DNA of 12,663 nucleotides from CAMCTV01 sp964420985 (GCA_964420985.1 CAYQUT010000044.1:1-12663); one strand, 5' to 3'; counted from the first letter of the stretch, positions 1 through 8,541 are shown. Made by a program: numbers and translations. Notes: a model not told the origin generated them from the letters alone.

Positions 1-55
1 GTGATTGCGCCAAAATGGTTATGAAGCAAGCAAAAAGGAAAGTTAAGTATTTCAT
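1..55 (-). CDS. Start of a further secreted protein, cut by the window edge
   Basis: Reading leftwards from the ATG at 53-55, 18 codons remain in the window: MKYLTFLFACFITILAQS. This is a typical short signal peptide with one Lys, a hydrophobic core and a likely cleavage around Ala-Gln. The ATG lies 18 nt after the stop of the 518-aa gene. That is the same spacing and nearly the same sequence that separates the 1380-aa gene from the 518-aa gene, whose product also starts MKYL. I infer a third member of a tandem series of T9SS-exported proteins, probably co-transcribed with the genes to its right. The rest of the protein is outside the window, so its function cannot be stated. Confidence 0.75.
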   Translation of the reverse strand, partial: MKYLTFLFACFITILAQS

Positions 56-306
56 GGCGTTATAAATTTATTATTATTGATTAACCACATTCAATTTGAT
101 ACTCTCCACCACCTTGTCAAAAGCAATGAGTTGCACCACATACATTCCACTTTCATAATTTTTCAATGAAAGCTCAACCAACCCGTTGGAGTTGGGTTGG
201 AAAGAACTCATCAACTTACCTTGAGAATCATATACTTCAATGGTTGTATTTCCATCCGCCTCTATGGGATAATGCAGCCATGCGGAGCCGGAAGCGGGGT
301 TGGGAT
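46..306. repeat. Duplicated sorting-domain/junction repeat, copy 1
   Basis: This copy covers the first codons of the partial gene at the left edge, the 18-nt spacer and the 76-codon sorting domain of the 518-aa gene. It aligns without gaps to 1621-1881 (offset 1575 bp). Positions 57-100 match 1632-1675 exactly. The rest of the coding part is diverged but collinear, with 67 of 76 residues identical by my count. Similarity fades just beyond the PNP motif. Confidence 0.85.
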
Positions 307-1630
307 AAACACTTAATTTTTGCTCATAAGGAATCATTTCCTCAACGTCATTCACAACATTTTGAAAGTCAAGACGAGAAACAATGAAATCAAGTCCTGA
401 ATTAATATAGGAACCAGCGACAATCAATTTTCCATCATTTTGGAATTGGGCTACACCTCTAATATACAATAGTTGTTCAATATCAATGGTTCCGTCACTG
501 GTGTTCATTGATATTGGTTCACCTTCATCAGAGAGTTGAGCAATGTGATAAAAAGTGGAATTCTCTTCCGAGCAACAGGCATCACCAGATCCTAAAACAA
601 ATAGTTGGTTATTGGGATTGAACATAAATTGATAAAAATGATTACAGGGTGCGTTGTAAGCAAATTCTTCAATTCCATTGATTCCAAAATCAAGATCTAA
701 AACCCCATTAGAATTTAATCTGACCAATGCCGAAGTATTCTCTTCTAAAAGTAAGAGAATATCTCCATCTTCCAAACGACAAATATCCGCTACGCCATAA
801 TAATCATTGGGCGCAAATTCAATGTCTAATTCAAATAATCCGCCGTTTCCAAAATCCGTTATTAATTCTCCACTGGTTGGTTCTAATTTCCATACCGTTA
901 AAAACCTTTGATAATCCCAGTTAATATAAGAAGTGCCAATGCATAATAAAGTGTCTTGTATGAAATACAATTGAGAAATAAACTCACTATCATAGTCAAC
1001 ACCAATTGCAGAAAGTCCAGTTGAACCATGTTCCACCACAATGCTGCCATTTTCACTTATCTTGTAAATTGCGTTGTGCATAGAGCCATCTACGTATTTA
1101 CCTCCAGCAATAAAGAGTTCTTTATAGGGTCCAATTATTGCGCTTGAAAGACAACCGACAGTTTCAAAAGTGGTTACAATACCGTTGTTTCCATAACTTG
1201 AGTCAATTGAACCATCGGAATTCAGGCAAAAGACCTTAACACAATCAGTCACGTTCTGCATGGATGTACTTTCAACAACACGAGCGATTAACAGTATTTT
1301 ATTTGACTCAGTACATAATATAAAAGGAATGTAGGCCTGAATTAGTGTGTCCGGAGAGTAAATAAAAATTCCATTGTCCGCAAATGTTGTATCCCTTGTT
1401 CCATCAGGGTTCACTCTAAATACAAAAACTTCTTGATTAGGTGAACTGCCATAACCTGCTACCAGAATTTTACCGTCAGATTGAATAGCAATGGATTCTG
1501 TTCTGTCTGTGTAACTTTGATTAAAATACATCCTGCCATCACCATCAAAAGAACTATCCAAATAATTTTCATCTTGGCTATAGAGCATTATACTAATGCA
1601 CAATGGTATAAGAGTAAGCAAATATTTCAT
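74..1630 (-). CDS. Secreted delta-60-repeat (beta-propeller-like) protein with T9SS type A sorting domain
   Basis: This 518-aa protein has a signal peptide at residues 1-19 (MKYLLTLIPLCISIMLYSQ). The body, about 23-430, is built from repeats of roughly 60 residues. Each carries a D-x-x-F/Y-G-x-x-G turn (DSSFDGDG, DTTFADNG, DSSYGNNG, ITDFGNGG, DLDFGING) followed by strands such as QSDGKILVAG and RLNSNG. This is the delta-60 / beta-propeller signature, and about five to seven units can be recognised. Residues 443-518, from YPNPASGSAW to the end, form a T9SS type A C-terminal domain, so the protein should cross the outer membrane by the type IX system and be surface-attached or released. The repeats suggest binding or display, but the ligand is unknown. 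The gene starts 18 nt after the 1380-aa gene and probably shares its transcript. Confidence 0.9.
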   Translation of the reverse strand: MKYLLTLIPLCISIMLYSQDENYLDSSFDGDGRMYFNQSYTDRTESIAIQSDGKILVAGYGSSPNQEVFVFRVNPDGTRDTTFADNGIFIYSPDTLIQAYIPFILCTESNKILLIARVVESTSMQNVTDCVKVFCLNSDGSIDSSYGNNGIVTTFETVGCLSSAIIGPYKELFIAGGKYVDGSMHNAIYKISENGSIVVEHGSTGLSAIGVDYDSEFISQLYFIQDTLLCIGTSYINWDYQRFLTVWKLEPTSGELITDFGNGGLFELDIEFAPNDYYGVADICRLEDGDILLLLEENTSALVRLNSNGVLDLDFGINGIEEFAYNAPCNHFYQFMFNPNNQLFVLGSGDACCSEENSTFYHIAQLSDEGEPISMNTSDGTIDIEQLLYIRGVAQFQNDGKLIVAGSYINSGLDFIVSRLDFQNVVNDVEEMIPYEQKLSVYPNPASGSAWLHYPIEADGNTTIEVYDSQGKLMSSFQPNSNGLVELSLKNYESGMYVVQLIAFDKVVESIKLNVVNQ

Positions 1631-1881
1631 AGCGTTATAAATTTATTATTATTGATTAACCACATTCAATTTGATGCTCTCCACCACCTTGTCAAAAGCA
1701 ATGAGTTGAACAATGTAAATACCGCTTTCATAGTTTTTCAATGAAAGTTCTACCAAACCATGGGTGTTGGGTTGGAATGAATTCATCAGTCTTCCTTGTG
1801 GGTCATACACTTGAATGGTAGCGTTTCCATCCGCTTCTATGGGATAATGCAGCCAGGCGGAACCGGAAGCGGGATTTGGCC
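1621..1881. repeat. Duplicated sorting-domain/junction repeat, copy 2
   Basis: This is the partner of 46-306. It contains the MKYL start of the 518-aa gene, the 18-nt spacer (1631-1648) and the sorting-domain codons of the 1380-aa gene. Because the repeat spans the end of one gene and the start of the next, it looks like a duplication or gene-conversion junction rather than protein-level convergence. Confidence 0.85.
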
Positions 1882-4800
1882 AAACGCCAAGCAATGGCAG
1901 TTCTTCATTGCGCTTATCCTTTCCAATTTGCAACGACCGGTATTGAATAGGAACCCTTGGCTCGGGTTCAAAGTCAGCTAGGCCTATTTCTTGTAAAATG
2001 CCTAATGCCATGGTGTTGCTCCAATCGGTCGGGTTTTCATAAATCATCCAGAGTTCATTAATTTGTGTAGAATCCAATAAACTCCAATCACCTGCAACAG
2101 CTTGTTCCATTTCAATAATTTTCTTGAAGTTGGCCAGCTTGGGTTCGCTCAAGACAGGCGCGATTGCACCAGCATAATCTTGTTTGGAAGCCAGCAAAGA
2201 GGCACGGCTTCGCAACATCACTAATGCATCCGATTGGTTTATTTCATCGATGTACTCATTCAGATAAATCAACTGGTCGGTTTCCAGTTCAGGGTTGCTT
2301 TCGTAAGTGAGACCTGCCTGCGCAACCTGCTGAATGAGTTTATCGCGGTGTGTGGCAAGCCCCATGATGTTGAGTTCCATCAAGGTTCGCAAGCTGGCAC
2401 CTGCGTCAGCATCGTATAGAAACGCCATAAAGAACGGACTGAGTATTTCCGCCCGTTCAATCTCTGCAATCATTTCCTTTCGAAGCGCACTGTTTGCAAG
2501 AAATACCTCTGTAAGATGCCATGGGCTTAGTCGTGAGGCCTGCGCAATCAACTGGCGCATTACTTCGTCACTCAAAGGAAAACGTTGAATGAGCAAATCA
2601 CGATAGTATTGGCTCTCGTGTGGAAATGCTTCATTGAGTAGGTCAATGGTGCTTTGCTTTTGATTGTTGTCAACCACAGTGTTGTAGGTATATTTTGCAC
2701 TCTGCAACTCAACTTTCACGGTATTTAGTTGTGCAATGATACCACCGATGCCTCCCGGTGTTTGGCCACCACCACCACCATAAGTGTTGGGACAATCTGT
2801 TTCATCATACGGGTTAGAAAAATCTATTGAATTCGTCATTAGGATGACCTCATTGCCATCAGGATGTGTTGAGGTACTTCCAGCGCAATCAGGTATTGTA
2901 TTTGGTTGGTTGTGGCAGACGTAAAAAAGATGTTCTACATTGTAAGGGTCGTTCACCCAATAGCTTACGGTACCGAGGCAATCATCCACACTGAAACGAT
3001 TTCCAGAAATTTGATTAGAATTCCCATTCCCTTGATTTCCTCCCTGCACCCAACGCATGGTGGTGTTCTGGTCGCGATAAACATCAGTTTGACCATTGGT
3101 GTAGGTGTTGCAGAAAAGTTGCAAGCCTATTTGGTCTGACAAAGGTTCAGGGTCAAATGTTCCATTCACACCAGAAACAAAATCTTGATTTTCCCTTGTC
3201 ACATAAGTCCCCAACCTCATCTCATTAAAATCATTGTTCCTTATTTCATTGGAAAAGTCACCGCTGTTGTCCACCCAAATGCCTAAGGCGTTGGGATAGT
3301 CCTCTTGGACAAGTGGATCATTGCTTCCCATGAATTGGTTTTGCTCAACTACAAACCCAGTGCTGTTGGATAGATAGATGCCCCGCTCCATACTTGCATT
3401 GGTGCTGAATCCATCCGCATCGGGCAATACAAAGTTGTTTTGGTATAACTGAACATTGTCCGTGTTTTTATTCACAATGCCATAAAGGCAATACTGAAAC
3501 TCCTGTTGTTTGCAGGTATAGAAGGCCAGCGGATTATTGAATCCAAATGATTTGATCCCGTATTGCAATTTGTAAAATGTAGTCTGATCAAGATCTCCTA
3601 AGTTACCATCCCAAGGATCATTGTTTCCATCCACCATAAAACTTGCTTGGTAAGCATAAATTCCTGTCCCTCGTTCTTTCCAATTGTAAACACTTAATGG
3701 CGTGGTATTCATGAAAGAACAATTGGTGAAATTGATTTTATCAACCGTTGTCAACCATGCATGAAAAACAGGGGCAAGATTGGGATGGTTCAAGTGTGCA
3801 TCAGTAATGAAAGTGCAATTGTTGAATACAGATTTGTTCTGAAGAAAATTACCCGCAATATTGATGCAGTGGAATTTTTTAAAAACAACACCGTACTGAT
3901 TGTTTCTAAACGTGCTGTTGTACGCCCGTATTATTCCTCCTGCGTTTGTTTGATTTGTTCCCACTTCTACAGCTTTTAATGCATGCTCTATGGTGGAGTT
4001 GTTCATGTATAAGTACCCTTGATCACCATTAATGGGAGGGTTTTGGTCAATGTTAAATGAAGCATTTGTAGTTCCCAATAAATTAATACCCGGCCACATC
4101 ATTCCGCCGCAAGATAGAGCAGTAAAGGTGGTACCATCCAAACGAACATAGGCCCCTTTTTCAATGATAACATCGGCGTCTTCATCAAACTCAAAAATCA
4201 TATTGGTGATGGTGGTACTTGTGCCTGTAGGAAAGATGAGGTCGTCAACAATTCTTACCGGAATTATACTGTTGTCAAATGGATTGTTGTCATAGGACCA
4301 TAGTCCATCGGTTGTCGTATTGACAATTAGTCCTTGAAAATCAATGATGTTGGCTTGATCAGTGCAGCATGTGGAGGTCGAAAAAAAATCAATTATTTCA
4401 GCAGCATTGAACGCTTGAGTCTGTATGCTATTAAAATTGGATTCTTCCGCTTGGTAAGAATAATGACTTGGAAACGTTCCGATATTTATTGTGGTGCTGA
4501 CATTCGGAATCCAAAGGCTTGTTGAGGGATGATTTACATCGTAAATTCCAGCAAGTGTATTGTCATCACCCAAAAAATAAATGGCATCATTAGAACCATC
4601 TGGAGTTTTATTTCCTTCAATTCTTGTATTATCGTAATTGTTTAGATTTGAAATAGAATAAGGCATTCCATGTGCATTGCCATCGTTTAAACTAATGTAG
4701 CCAATTATGGGATCTCTATGCTGTGAAAAATACAAGTATTGTCCATTGGGTGAGAATTCCAGCCCCGCTATAGCATTACTAGTAGTATTTGGGGTTGGAA

Positions 4801-5791
4801 TAAATGAAGTTTGATAACCATCAACATTGATGATCATTCCATTGGTATCTATTCGGGCAATAACCAAGTTGTTGTGAAAATTAGATGGTAAATCAGGATC
4901 ATAGAAAGGGCATTCTGCAGTTGGAAAGGCTATTAAATATTCACCGTTAATTTGATCAAATCCGATCTCACATTCACCTTCCTCCAAACGCTCGTATGTA
5001 CCCGAATTAAAAGAATAGGATTGACTCAAATTTAACCCTGAGGTGTTTATTTTGATAATCGCAAATTCTCCTTGATGCACAATAAATAATATCTTGGAGG
5101 AATTGTTTGCTTTTTCAAGCAAATCAAAGTGCATTACGCCTAATTTTATAGCATCGAATGGATGGAAAATGAAAGAGTATTTGCCATATTTTTCCACGTT
5201 TCCGTTGCTTGTATTATAAAAACTAAGTTCAGGAAAAAATCCGGAGTCAATATCGCTGGAACTAATCAGTGCTCCAAGTTTACTACCAGGAAAATGACAA
5301 TTGGGTAATGTGAAATCTAGAAATGAAAATAACAATTGACTCCCTTTATTGCGTATGATGATAAACCGGTCACATTTTTCGGGGAATGGAGTGGATATTA
5401 TTTGATGTGATTGATTCCATAAACACGGATAACATTCATTTTCTTCGCAATTTCCGGCATCAGCAATAAGGTATCCATCACGATCATATATGATACCATC
5501 CACAATGAAAAAAAGTAATTCACCGTTTTTATCAAATTGAACTGTTTGATTCTTTGAGCTTACAGTCCCATTGTAAAAGTACGATGCATCAAGTCCACAA
5601 CATATATCAGGAGTTGGTAGGTTCTCCGTAGGGATACTATTCATGCCATCATTCATATCACATATTTTGTTTCCAATACCAAGAAGAGGATTCTGTGAGA
5701 ATCCATCCATCGCGATTGCAAATAAAATTACAGCATTTACAACTATCCGTGTTGCTGTGTAATACTTGCTTGATGTTAAATTTTGTCTCAT
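1649..5791 (-). CDS. Large secreted multidomain protein (beta-helix region, helical region, T9SS type A sorting domain)
   Basis: This 1380-aa protein has a signal peptide at about residues 1-33, ending near GFSQ. Residues 35-450 contain beta-rich repeats of the kind found in secreted propellers (GELLFFIVDG, SPNGQYLYFSQ). A CC pair lies near 475. Residues 540-930 contain many short N-x-T/F-x-x-N turns (MNNSTIEHALKAVEVG, YNSTFRNNQYG, QNQFMGSN), typical of a right-handed parallel beta-helix. A Gly-rich linker (YGGGGGQTPGG) sits at about 1003. It is followed by a charged, mostly helical stretch at 1015-1290 and the sorting domain at 1305-1380 (WPNPASGSAW onward). Export by T9SS is well supported. 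The beta-helix suggests polysaccharide binding or an adhesin, but I see no catalytic motif. The sorting domain is nearly the same as that of the 518-aa protein downstream. Confidence 0.88.
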   Translation of the reverse strand: MRQNLTSSKYYTATRIVVNAVILFAIAMDGFSQNPLLGIGNKICDMNDGMNSIPTENLPTPDICCGLDASYFYNGTVSSKNQTVQFDKNGELLFFIVDGIIYDRDGYLIADAGNCEENECYPCLWNQSHQIISTPFPEKCDRFIIIRNKGSQLLFSFLDFTLPNCHFPGSKLGALISSSDIDSGFFPELSFYNTSNGNVEKYGKYSFIFHPFDAIKLGVMHFDLLEKANNSSKILFIVHQGEFAIIKINTSGLNLSQSYSFNSGTYERLEEGECEIGFDQINGEYLIAFPTAECPFYDPDLPSNFHNNLVIARIDTNGMIINVDGYQTSFIPTPNTTSNAIAGLEFSPNGQYLYFSQHRDPIIGYISLNDGNAHGMPYSISNLNNYDNTRIEGNKTPDGSNDAIYFLGDDNTLAGIYDVNHPSTSLWIPNVSTTINIGTFPSHYSYQAEESNFNSIQTQAFNAAEIIDFFSTSTCCTDQANIIDFQGLIVNTTTDGLWSYDNNPFDNSIIPVRIVDDLIFPTGTSTTITNMIFEFDEDADVIIEKGAYVRLDGTTFTALSCGGMMWPGINLLGTTNASFNIDQNPPINGDQGYLYMNNSTIEHALKAVEVGTNQTNAGGIIRAYNSTFRNNQYGVVFKKFHCINIAGNFLQNKSVFNNCTFITDAHLNHPNLAPVFHAWLTTVDKINFTNCSFMNTTPLSVYNWKERGTGIYAYQASFMVDGNNDPWDGNLGDLDQTTFYKLQYGIKSFGFNNPLAFYTCKQQEFQYCLYGIVNKNTDNVQLYQNNFVLPDADGFSTNASMERGIYLSNSTGFVVEQNQFMGSNDPLVQEDYPNALGIWVDNSGDFSNEIRNNDFNEMRLGTYVTRENQDFVSGVNGTFDPEPLSDQIGLQLFCNTYTNGQTDVYRDQNTTMRWVQGGNQGNGNSNQISGNRFSVDDCLGTVSYWVNDPYNVEHLFYVCHNQPNTIPDCAGSTSTHPDGNEVILMTNSIDFSNPYDETDCPNTYGGGGGQTPGGIGGIIAQLNTVKVELQSAKYTYNTVVDNNQKQSTIDLLNEAFPHESQYYRDLLIQRFPLSDEVMRQLIAQASRLSPWHLTEVFLANSALRKEMIAEIERAEILSPFFMAFLYDADAGASLRTLMELNIMGLATHRDKLIQQVAQAGLTYESNPELETDQLIYLNEYIDEINQSDALVMLRSRASLLASKQDYAGAIAPVLSEPKLANFKKIIEMEQAVAGDWSLLDSTQINELWMIYENPTDWSNTMALGILQEIGLADFEPEPRVPIQYRSLQIGKDKRNEELPLLGVWPNPASGSAWLHYPIEADGNATIQVYDPQGRLMNSFQPNTHGLVELSLKNYESGIYIVQLIAFDKVVESIKLNVVNQ

Positions 5792-5796
5792 GTTAT

Positions 5797-5889
5797 ATTG
5801 ATTTTTGCACTTTACTAAAGTGGACTAATAAGAGTTGGTTTTAATTTGAAAACTAAAGCCCGGGAAAAGGACTAAGAGCAAAAATCAAT
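5797..5889. repeat. Inverted repeat (12-bp perfect arms) in the leader of the 1380-aa gene
   Basis: ATTGATTTTTGC at 5797-5808 is the exact reverse complement of GCAAAAATCAAT at 5878-5889. The left arm lies 6 nt upstream of the minus-strand ATG at 5791. In the mRNA it would cover the ribosome-binding region of the 1380-aa gene when paired. A second palindrome, CACTTTA-C-TAAAGTG at 5808-5822, abuts the left arm. Function is unknown. Confidence 0.5.
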
Positions 5890-5927
5890 TTTATCAATCC
5901 TATGTTATGGGAATGGGCTTAGTTTTT
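5849..5927 (-). terminator. Possible terminator after the 513-aa gene (long-loop inverted repeat)
   Basis: AAAACTAAAGCCC at 5849-5861 pairs with GGGCTTAGTTTTT at 5915-5927 apart from a one-base bulge. The right arm overlaps the TAA stop of the 513-aa gene at 5919-5921. On the minus strand the stem would end in AGUUUU, as in a terminator. The 53-nt loop is long for an intrinsic terminator, and the arms interlock with the repeat at 5797-5889. It may instead be a regulatory structure. Confidence 0.35.
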
Positions 5928-7460
5928 TACTATCATAAATTTTTGTGTGAAGTTTGTTCCGATTTCAATTATATGAGTTCCAGAAGTGAATGTATGAGAA
6001 GGAATATGTGTAATTTCAGATTCAAGTATTCCAAAAGTGACAATCTGTCCCATAGTATCATACACGCGATACTCTGCGCCAAGAAGAATTGGGACTGCCA
6101 TTAAGCTGACTTCTTCATTTGTTGGGTTAGGGAACAGTGTTAGCACGCTAACAGCACTATAGCTATTGACACCCACATCAATTCCAAGTTTCACAATACA
6201 CAGGTCGTTTTGACCATGATTACCACTGACATCTCCATTATTGGAATCACTGTGTCCAGCAACAATATAACCTCCCTCAGTTGTTTGTTGAATTGTACCC
6301 GCCATGTCATGTTCAGTACCGCCAAGTGGCATTTGCCATTGAATAGAGCCGCTGTAGTCCATTTTCACAACCCAAATGTCGTATTCTCCATGTTGGCCAA
6401 TAACGTCTCCATCATAAGAGCGCGTCCATCCGGCAATTACGTAAGTCCCATCAACAGTTTGTTTGATTGAGTTAGCCCTGTCATCGGAAGTTCCCCCAAT
6501 AGTCTTTTGCCACTCGATGTTACCACTATCATTCAACTTAACTATCCAACCGTCATACATTCCATGATTGCCACTAACATCCCCATCATTGGAAAGACAC
6601 AATCCTGACATCACATAACCACCATCAGTGGTTTGTTCAATCCATGTTGCAAAATCATGCTCTGTTCCACCAAAAGCCTTTTGCCATGCAATTGTTCCGT
6701 TGCTATCTAGTTTTACTACCCATGCGTCCTGACCTCCATGATTTTCAGTTATATCTCCGTCATTGGACATAGTGAAGCCTGCTACGATAAACCCTTCATC
6801 TGAGGTTTGTTTTATACAAAGAGGCCCATCTAAATCACTCCCACCCATAGATTTTTGCCATTCAATTGAACCGTCAGCGTCCAACTTTACAATCCAGTAA
6901 TCACGTTCACCATGGTTGCCAATGACATCCCCATCATCAGAATAACTATACCCAGCAACTACGTAGCCACCATCTGTAGTTTGCTCTATGTGTTGGCCCC
7001 AATCATCCCCAGTTCCCCCAAGAGATTTTTGCCACTGAATTGTGCCTGTTTCAGTGATTTTCAATATCCAAAAATCATTATCACCGTGATTTCCACTCAC
7101 ATCGGCGTCGTTGGAATTGCTTAGACCGGCAACTATGTATCCACCATCGTTGGTTGGTTTCAAGTGACTTGGACGGTCGTTTCCTAGGCCCCCAAAGGTT
7201 TTTTGCCATTCTATTTCACCATATATATTCATTTTCACAATCCAATAATCACCATCTCCGTGATTTCCGACTACATCTTCATTATTTGAATGAACCCATC
7301 CCGCTGCGATATATCCTCCATCAGTGGTTTGTTCAATTGAGATGGCAAAATCATCTTCAGTTCCCCCTAGAGATTTTTGCCATTGCAGATTTGGTTGAGC
7401 AATTATCGAATTAACCATAACGATTGCAAAGAGTATAAAAGGTGAATTTCTTGTTCTCAT
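5919..7460 (-). CDS. Secreted seven-repeat (58-residue) beta-propeller protein with T9SS type A sorting domain
   Basis: This 513-aa protein has a signal peptide at residues 1-22 (MRTRNSPFILFAIVMVNSIIAQ). Residues 25-428 are seven consecutive repeats of 58 residues with no insertions. Each has the form I-x-WQK-x-x-GG-x-x-x-D, then QTTDGGYIVAG, then S-N-DGDV-x-GNHG-x-x-D-x-WIVKL. The regular spacing and count of seven fit a single closed seven-bladed propeller. The DGD and NHG loops could bind metal or ligand, but that is inference. Residues about 440-513 (LFPNP onward) form a T9SS type A sorting domain of a different sequence type from the two downstream genes. The gene lies 127 bp upstream of the 1380-aa gene and is preceded by about 490 bp without genes, so it is probably first in its transcript. 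No enzymatic motif was seen. Confidence 0.9.
   Translation of the reverse strand: MRTRNSPFILFAIVMVNSIIAQPNLQWQKSLGGTEDDFAISIEQTTDGGYIAAGWVHSNNEDVVGNHGDGDYWIVKMNIYGEIEWQKTFGGLGNDRPSHLKPTNDGGYIVAGLSNSNDADVSGNHGDNDFWILKITETGTIQWQKSLGGTGDDWGQHIEQTTDGGYVVAGYSYSDDGDVIGNHGERDYWIVKLDADGSIEWQKSMGGSDLDGPLCIKQTSDEGFIVAGFTMSNDGDITENHGGQDAWVVKLDSNGTIAWQKAFGGTEHDFATWIEQTTDGGYVMSGLCLSNDGDVSGNHGMYDGWIVKLNDSGNIEWQKTIGGTSDDRANSIKQTVDGTYVIAGWTRSYDGDVIGQHGEYDIWVVKMDYSGSIQWQMPLGGTEHDMAGTIQQTTEGGYIVAGHSDSNNGDVSGNHGQNDLCIVKLGIDVGVNSYSAVSVLTLFPNPTNEEVSLMAVPILLGAEYRVYDTMGQIVTFGILESEITHIPSHTFTSGTHIIEIGTNFTQKFMIVKN
6177..7388 (-). repeat. Seven tandem 174-bp coding repeats (58 aa each)
   Basis: The units are residues 25-82, 83-140, 141-198, 199-256, 257-314, 315-372 and 373-428 of the 513-aa protein. 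Each unit before the last is exactly 58 codons, with WQK-x-x-GG at the same place. The last is 56 codons, has WQM instead of WQK and merges into the linker. The units have diverged at the DNA level, so the duplications are not recent. Confidence 0.92.
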
Positions 7461-7953
7461 TTGTTAATTTTTATTGAGGTTCGTTGGTGAACGCCTATCC
7501 CATAACATTATTATATCAAAACGTGTATTACTCATTTGCAAGCCAAAACCAGTTACAATGCGGAAAATCGCTCATTCTCATTATTAACTTCCATCAAATG
7601 AACTTCAAATCCCGTTCACTTAATTCCATTTCAATCGTTCAATCACTATTTAAAATTCGAAGACGAAAACTGATTATTTTGCCCGTCAAATCCGTCATTC
7701 TTTCTGAAAATGTTTATAGTCGCCTAAGTATCTATGTTGAAACAAATATCCGCTGAAAGAATTTACTTGCCAATACGCCAATCGACGTATTTATTCGATA
7801 GTATTTTGTTGTCCTAAGACACAATATATTTAAGTGAGTCTAACGGGATATTCATTTATTTTTTTTAAATAATCCAATCAATTCAATACAACAAACGCCA
7901 AGTGAACAGAAATCCGAATACAGTTCTAAATAGGAAATAAAAAACTACCAATG
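7461..7953. other. Gene-free intergenic region (493 bp)
   Basis: The only long open frame (plus strand, 7484-7756) has no coding-like composition: it is Ile/Ser/Asn-rich with no domain or plausible start context. The region presumably carries the promoter of the 513-aa gene, since its ATG at 7458-7460 opens this side, but no TAnnTTTG box could be found on the minus strand. Its one notable element is the palindromic repeat at 7772-7791. The AT-rich stretch at 7855-7872 has no clear hairpin. Confidence 0.6.
7772..7791. repeat. 20-bp palindromic element, copy 1 (downstream flank of the two-gene unit)
   Basis: AATACGCC-AATC-GACGTATT has 8-bp arms with a 4-nt centre and one mismatch between arms. 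It closely matches the perfect palindrome at 8739-8758, and the flanks are also similar: TGCC before and ATTTATTC spanning the end here, against TGGC and ATTTTTC there. Both copies lie in the same orientation. Confidence 0.7.
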
Positions 7954-8541
7954 TCAATGTTTTCTTCCACATCCAGTTTGCTTCGCTTCAGAAGCTTCAC
8001 TAATAATACTCTTTCGATTCTTGTGCAGTAGGGTTGCAACATAATAGCACTCCCGTATTAAAAACACAATAAATCCAAGTCCAACCAATTCAAAAAACAC
8101 CACATGATAAGCCTGCCAATTCATTTGATCAAGAAAGAAAAACATCCCTGCATGTGCTATTACTAGTGAGGGTATCATATTCAATTGAAACTGATACCTA
8201 TCAATTAAAAAGCTCATGTATTTTTTTCTTACGTTATCAATGTTTTTAATTTCTAGCGATAAATAGTTTTGCCATACGGTATCAAAATCAGGATCACAAC
8301 ACTTCTTTATGATTTCATCGATTTCCAGCTCAATCTTAACTCCGATTAAATGAAATACCAATCCGAAAGCCATGCTGAAAATCAAAAAGACAAAAAGCAA
8401 CAGAGTATTATCAAACCCATCCAATTCTTGCTTGAAATTTTTCAACAACAATAAAAGCCAAGGGAAAAGTCCTATGAATCCGGGTATGACAATAGAAAAT
8501 ATAAGCCGATTGGATTGCCTTGATATTAATTCTCCTGTCAT
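7954..8541 (-). CDS. Four-helix membrane protein of unknown function
   Basis: This 195-aa protein is not recognised as any family. Four hydrophobic helices are visible at about residues 13-35, 45-68, 117-137 and 145-171. Between helices 2 and 3 lies a soluble loop of about 48 residues with acidic and basic stretches (ELEIDEIIKKCCDPDFD, then VRKKYMSFLIDRYQFQLNM). The C-terminal tail is polar and ends TGCGRKH. No cleavable signal peptide or catalytic motif was seen. The first helix has a Pro-Gly kink (IPGFIGLFPW). The ATG at 8539-8541 overlaps the TAA of the upstream small gene by one base (TAATG), so the two are probably translationally coupled and may act together. The pair is bracketed by the two palindromic elements and has no detectable link to the genes on either side. 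Confidence 0.75.
   Translation of the reverse strand: MTGELISRQSNRLIFSIVIPGFIGLFPWLLLLLKNFKQELDGFDNTLLLFVFLIFSMAFGLVFHLIGVKIELEIDEIIKKCCDPDFDTVWQNYLSLEIKNIDNVRKKYMSFLIDRYQFQLNMIPSLVIAHAGMFFFLDQMNWQAYHVVFFELVGLGFIVFLIRECYYVATLLHKNRKSIISEASEAKQTGCGRKH

Noticed and set aside
2766..2780. Short CCA triplet run resembling a phase-variable microsatellite
   Set aside because: It encodes a Gly linker in frame. Triplet changes would only alter linker length and could not switch the gene off.
6177..7388. Regularly spaced repeats that might suggest a CRISPR array
   Set aside because: The period is 174 bp, in frame, with protein-level conservation and divergent DNA. There are no short identical repeats with unique spacers.
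7484..7756. 90-codon open frame on the plus strand in the gene-free region
   Set aside because: Composition is not protein-like, there is no domain, and no promoter box sits upstream. Chance open frames of this size are common in AT-rich intergenic DNA.
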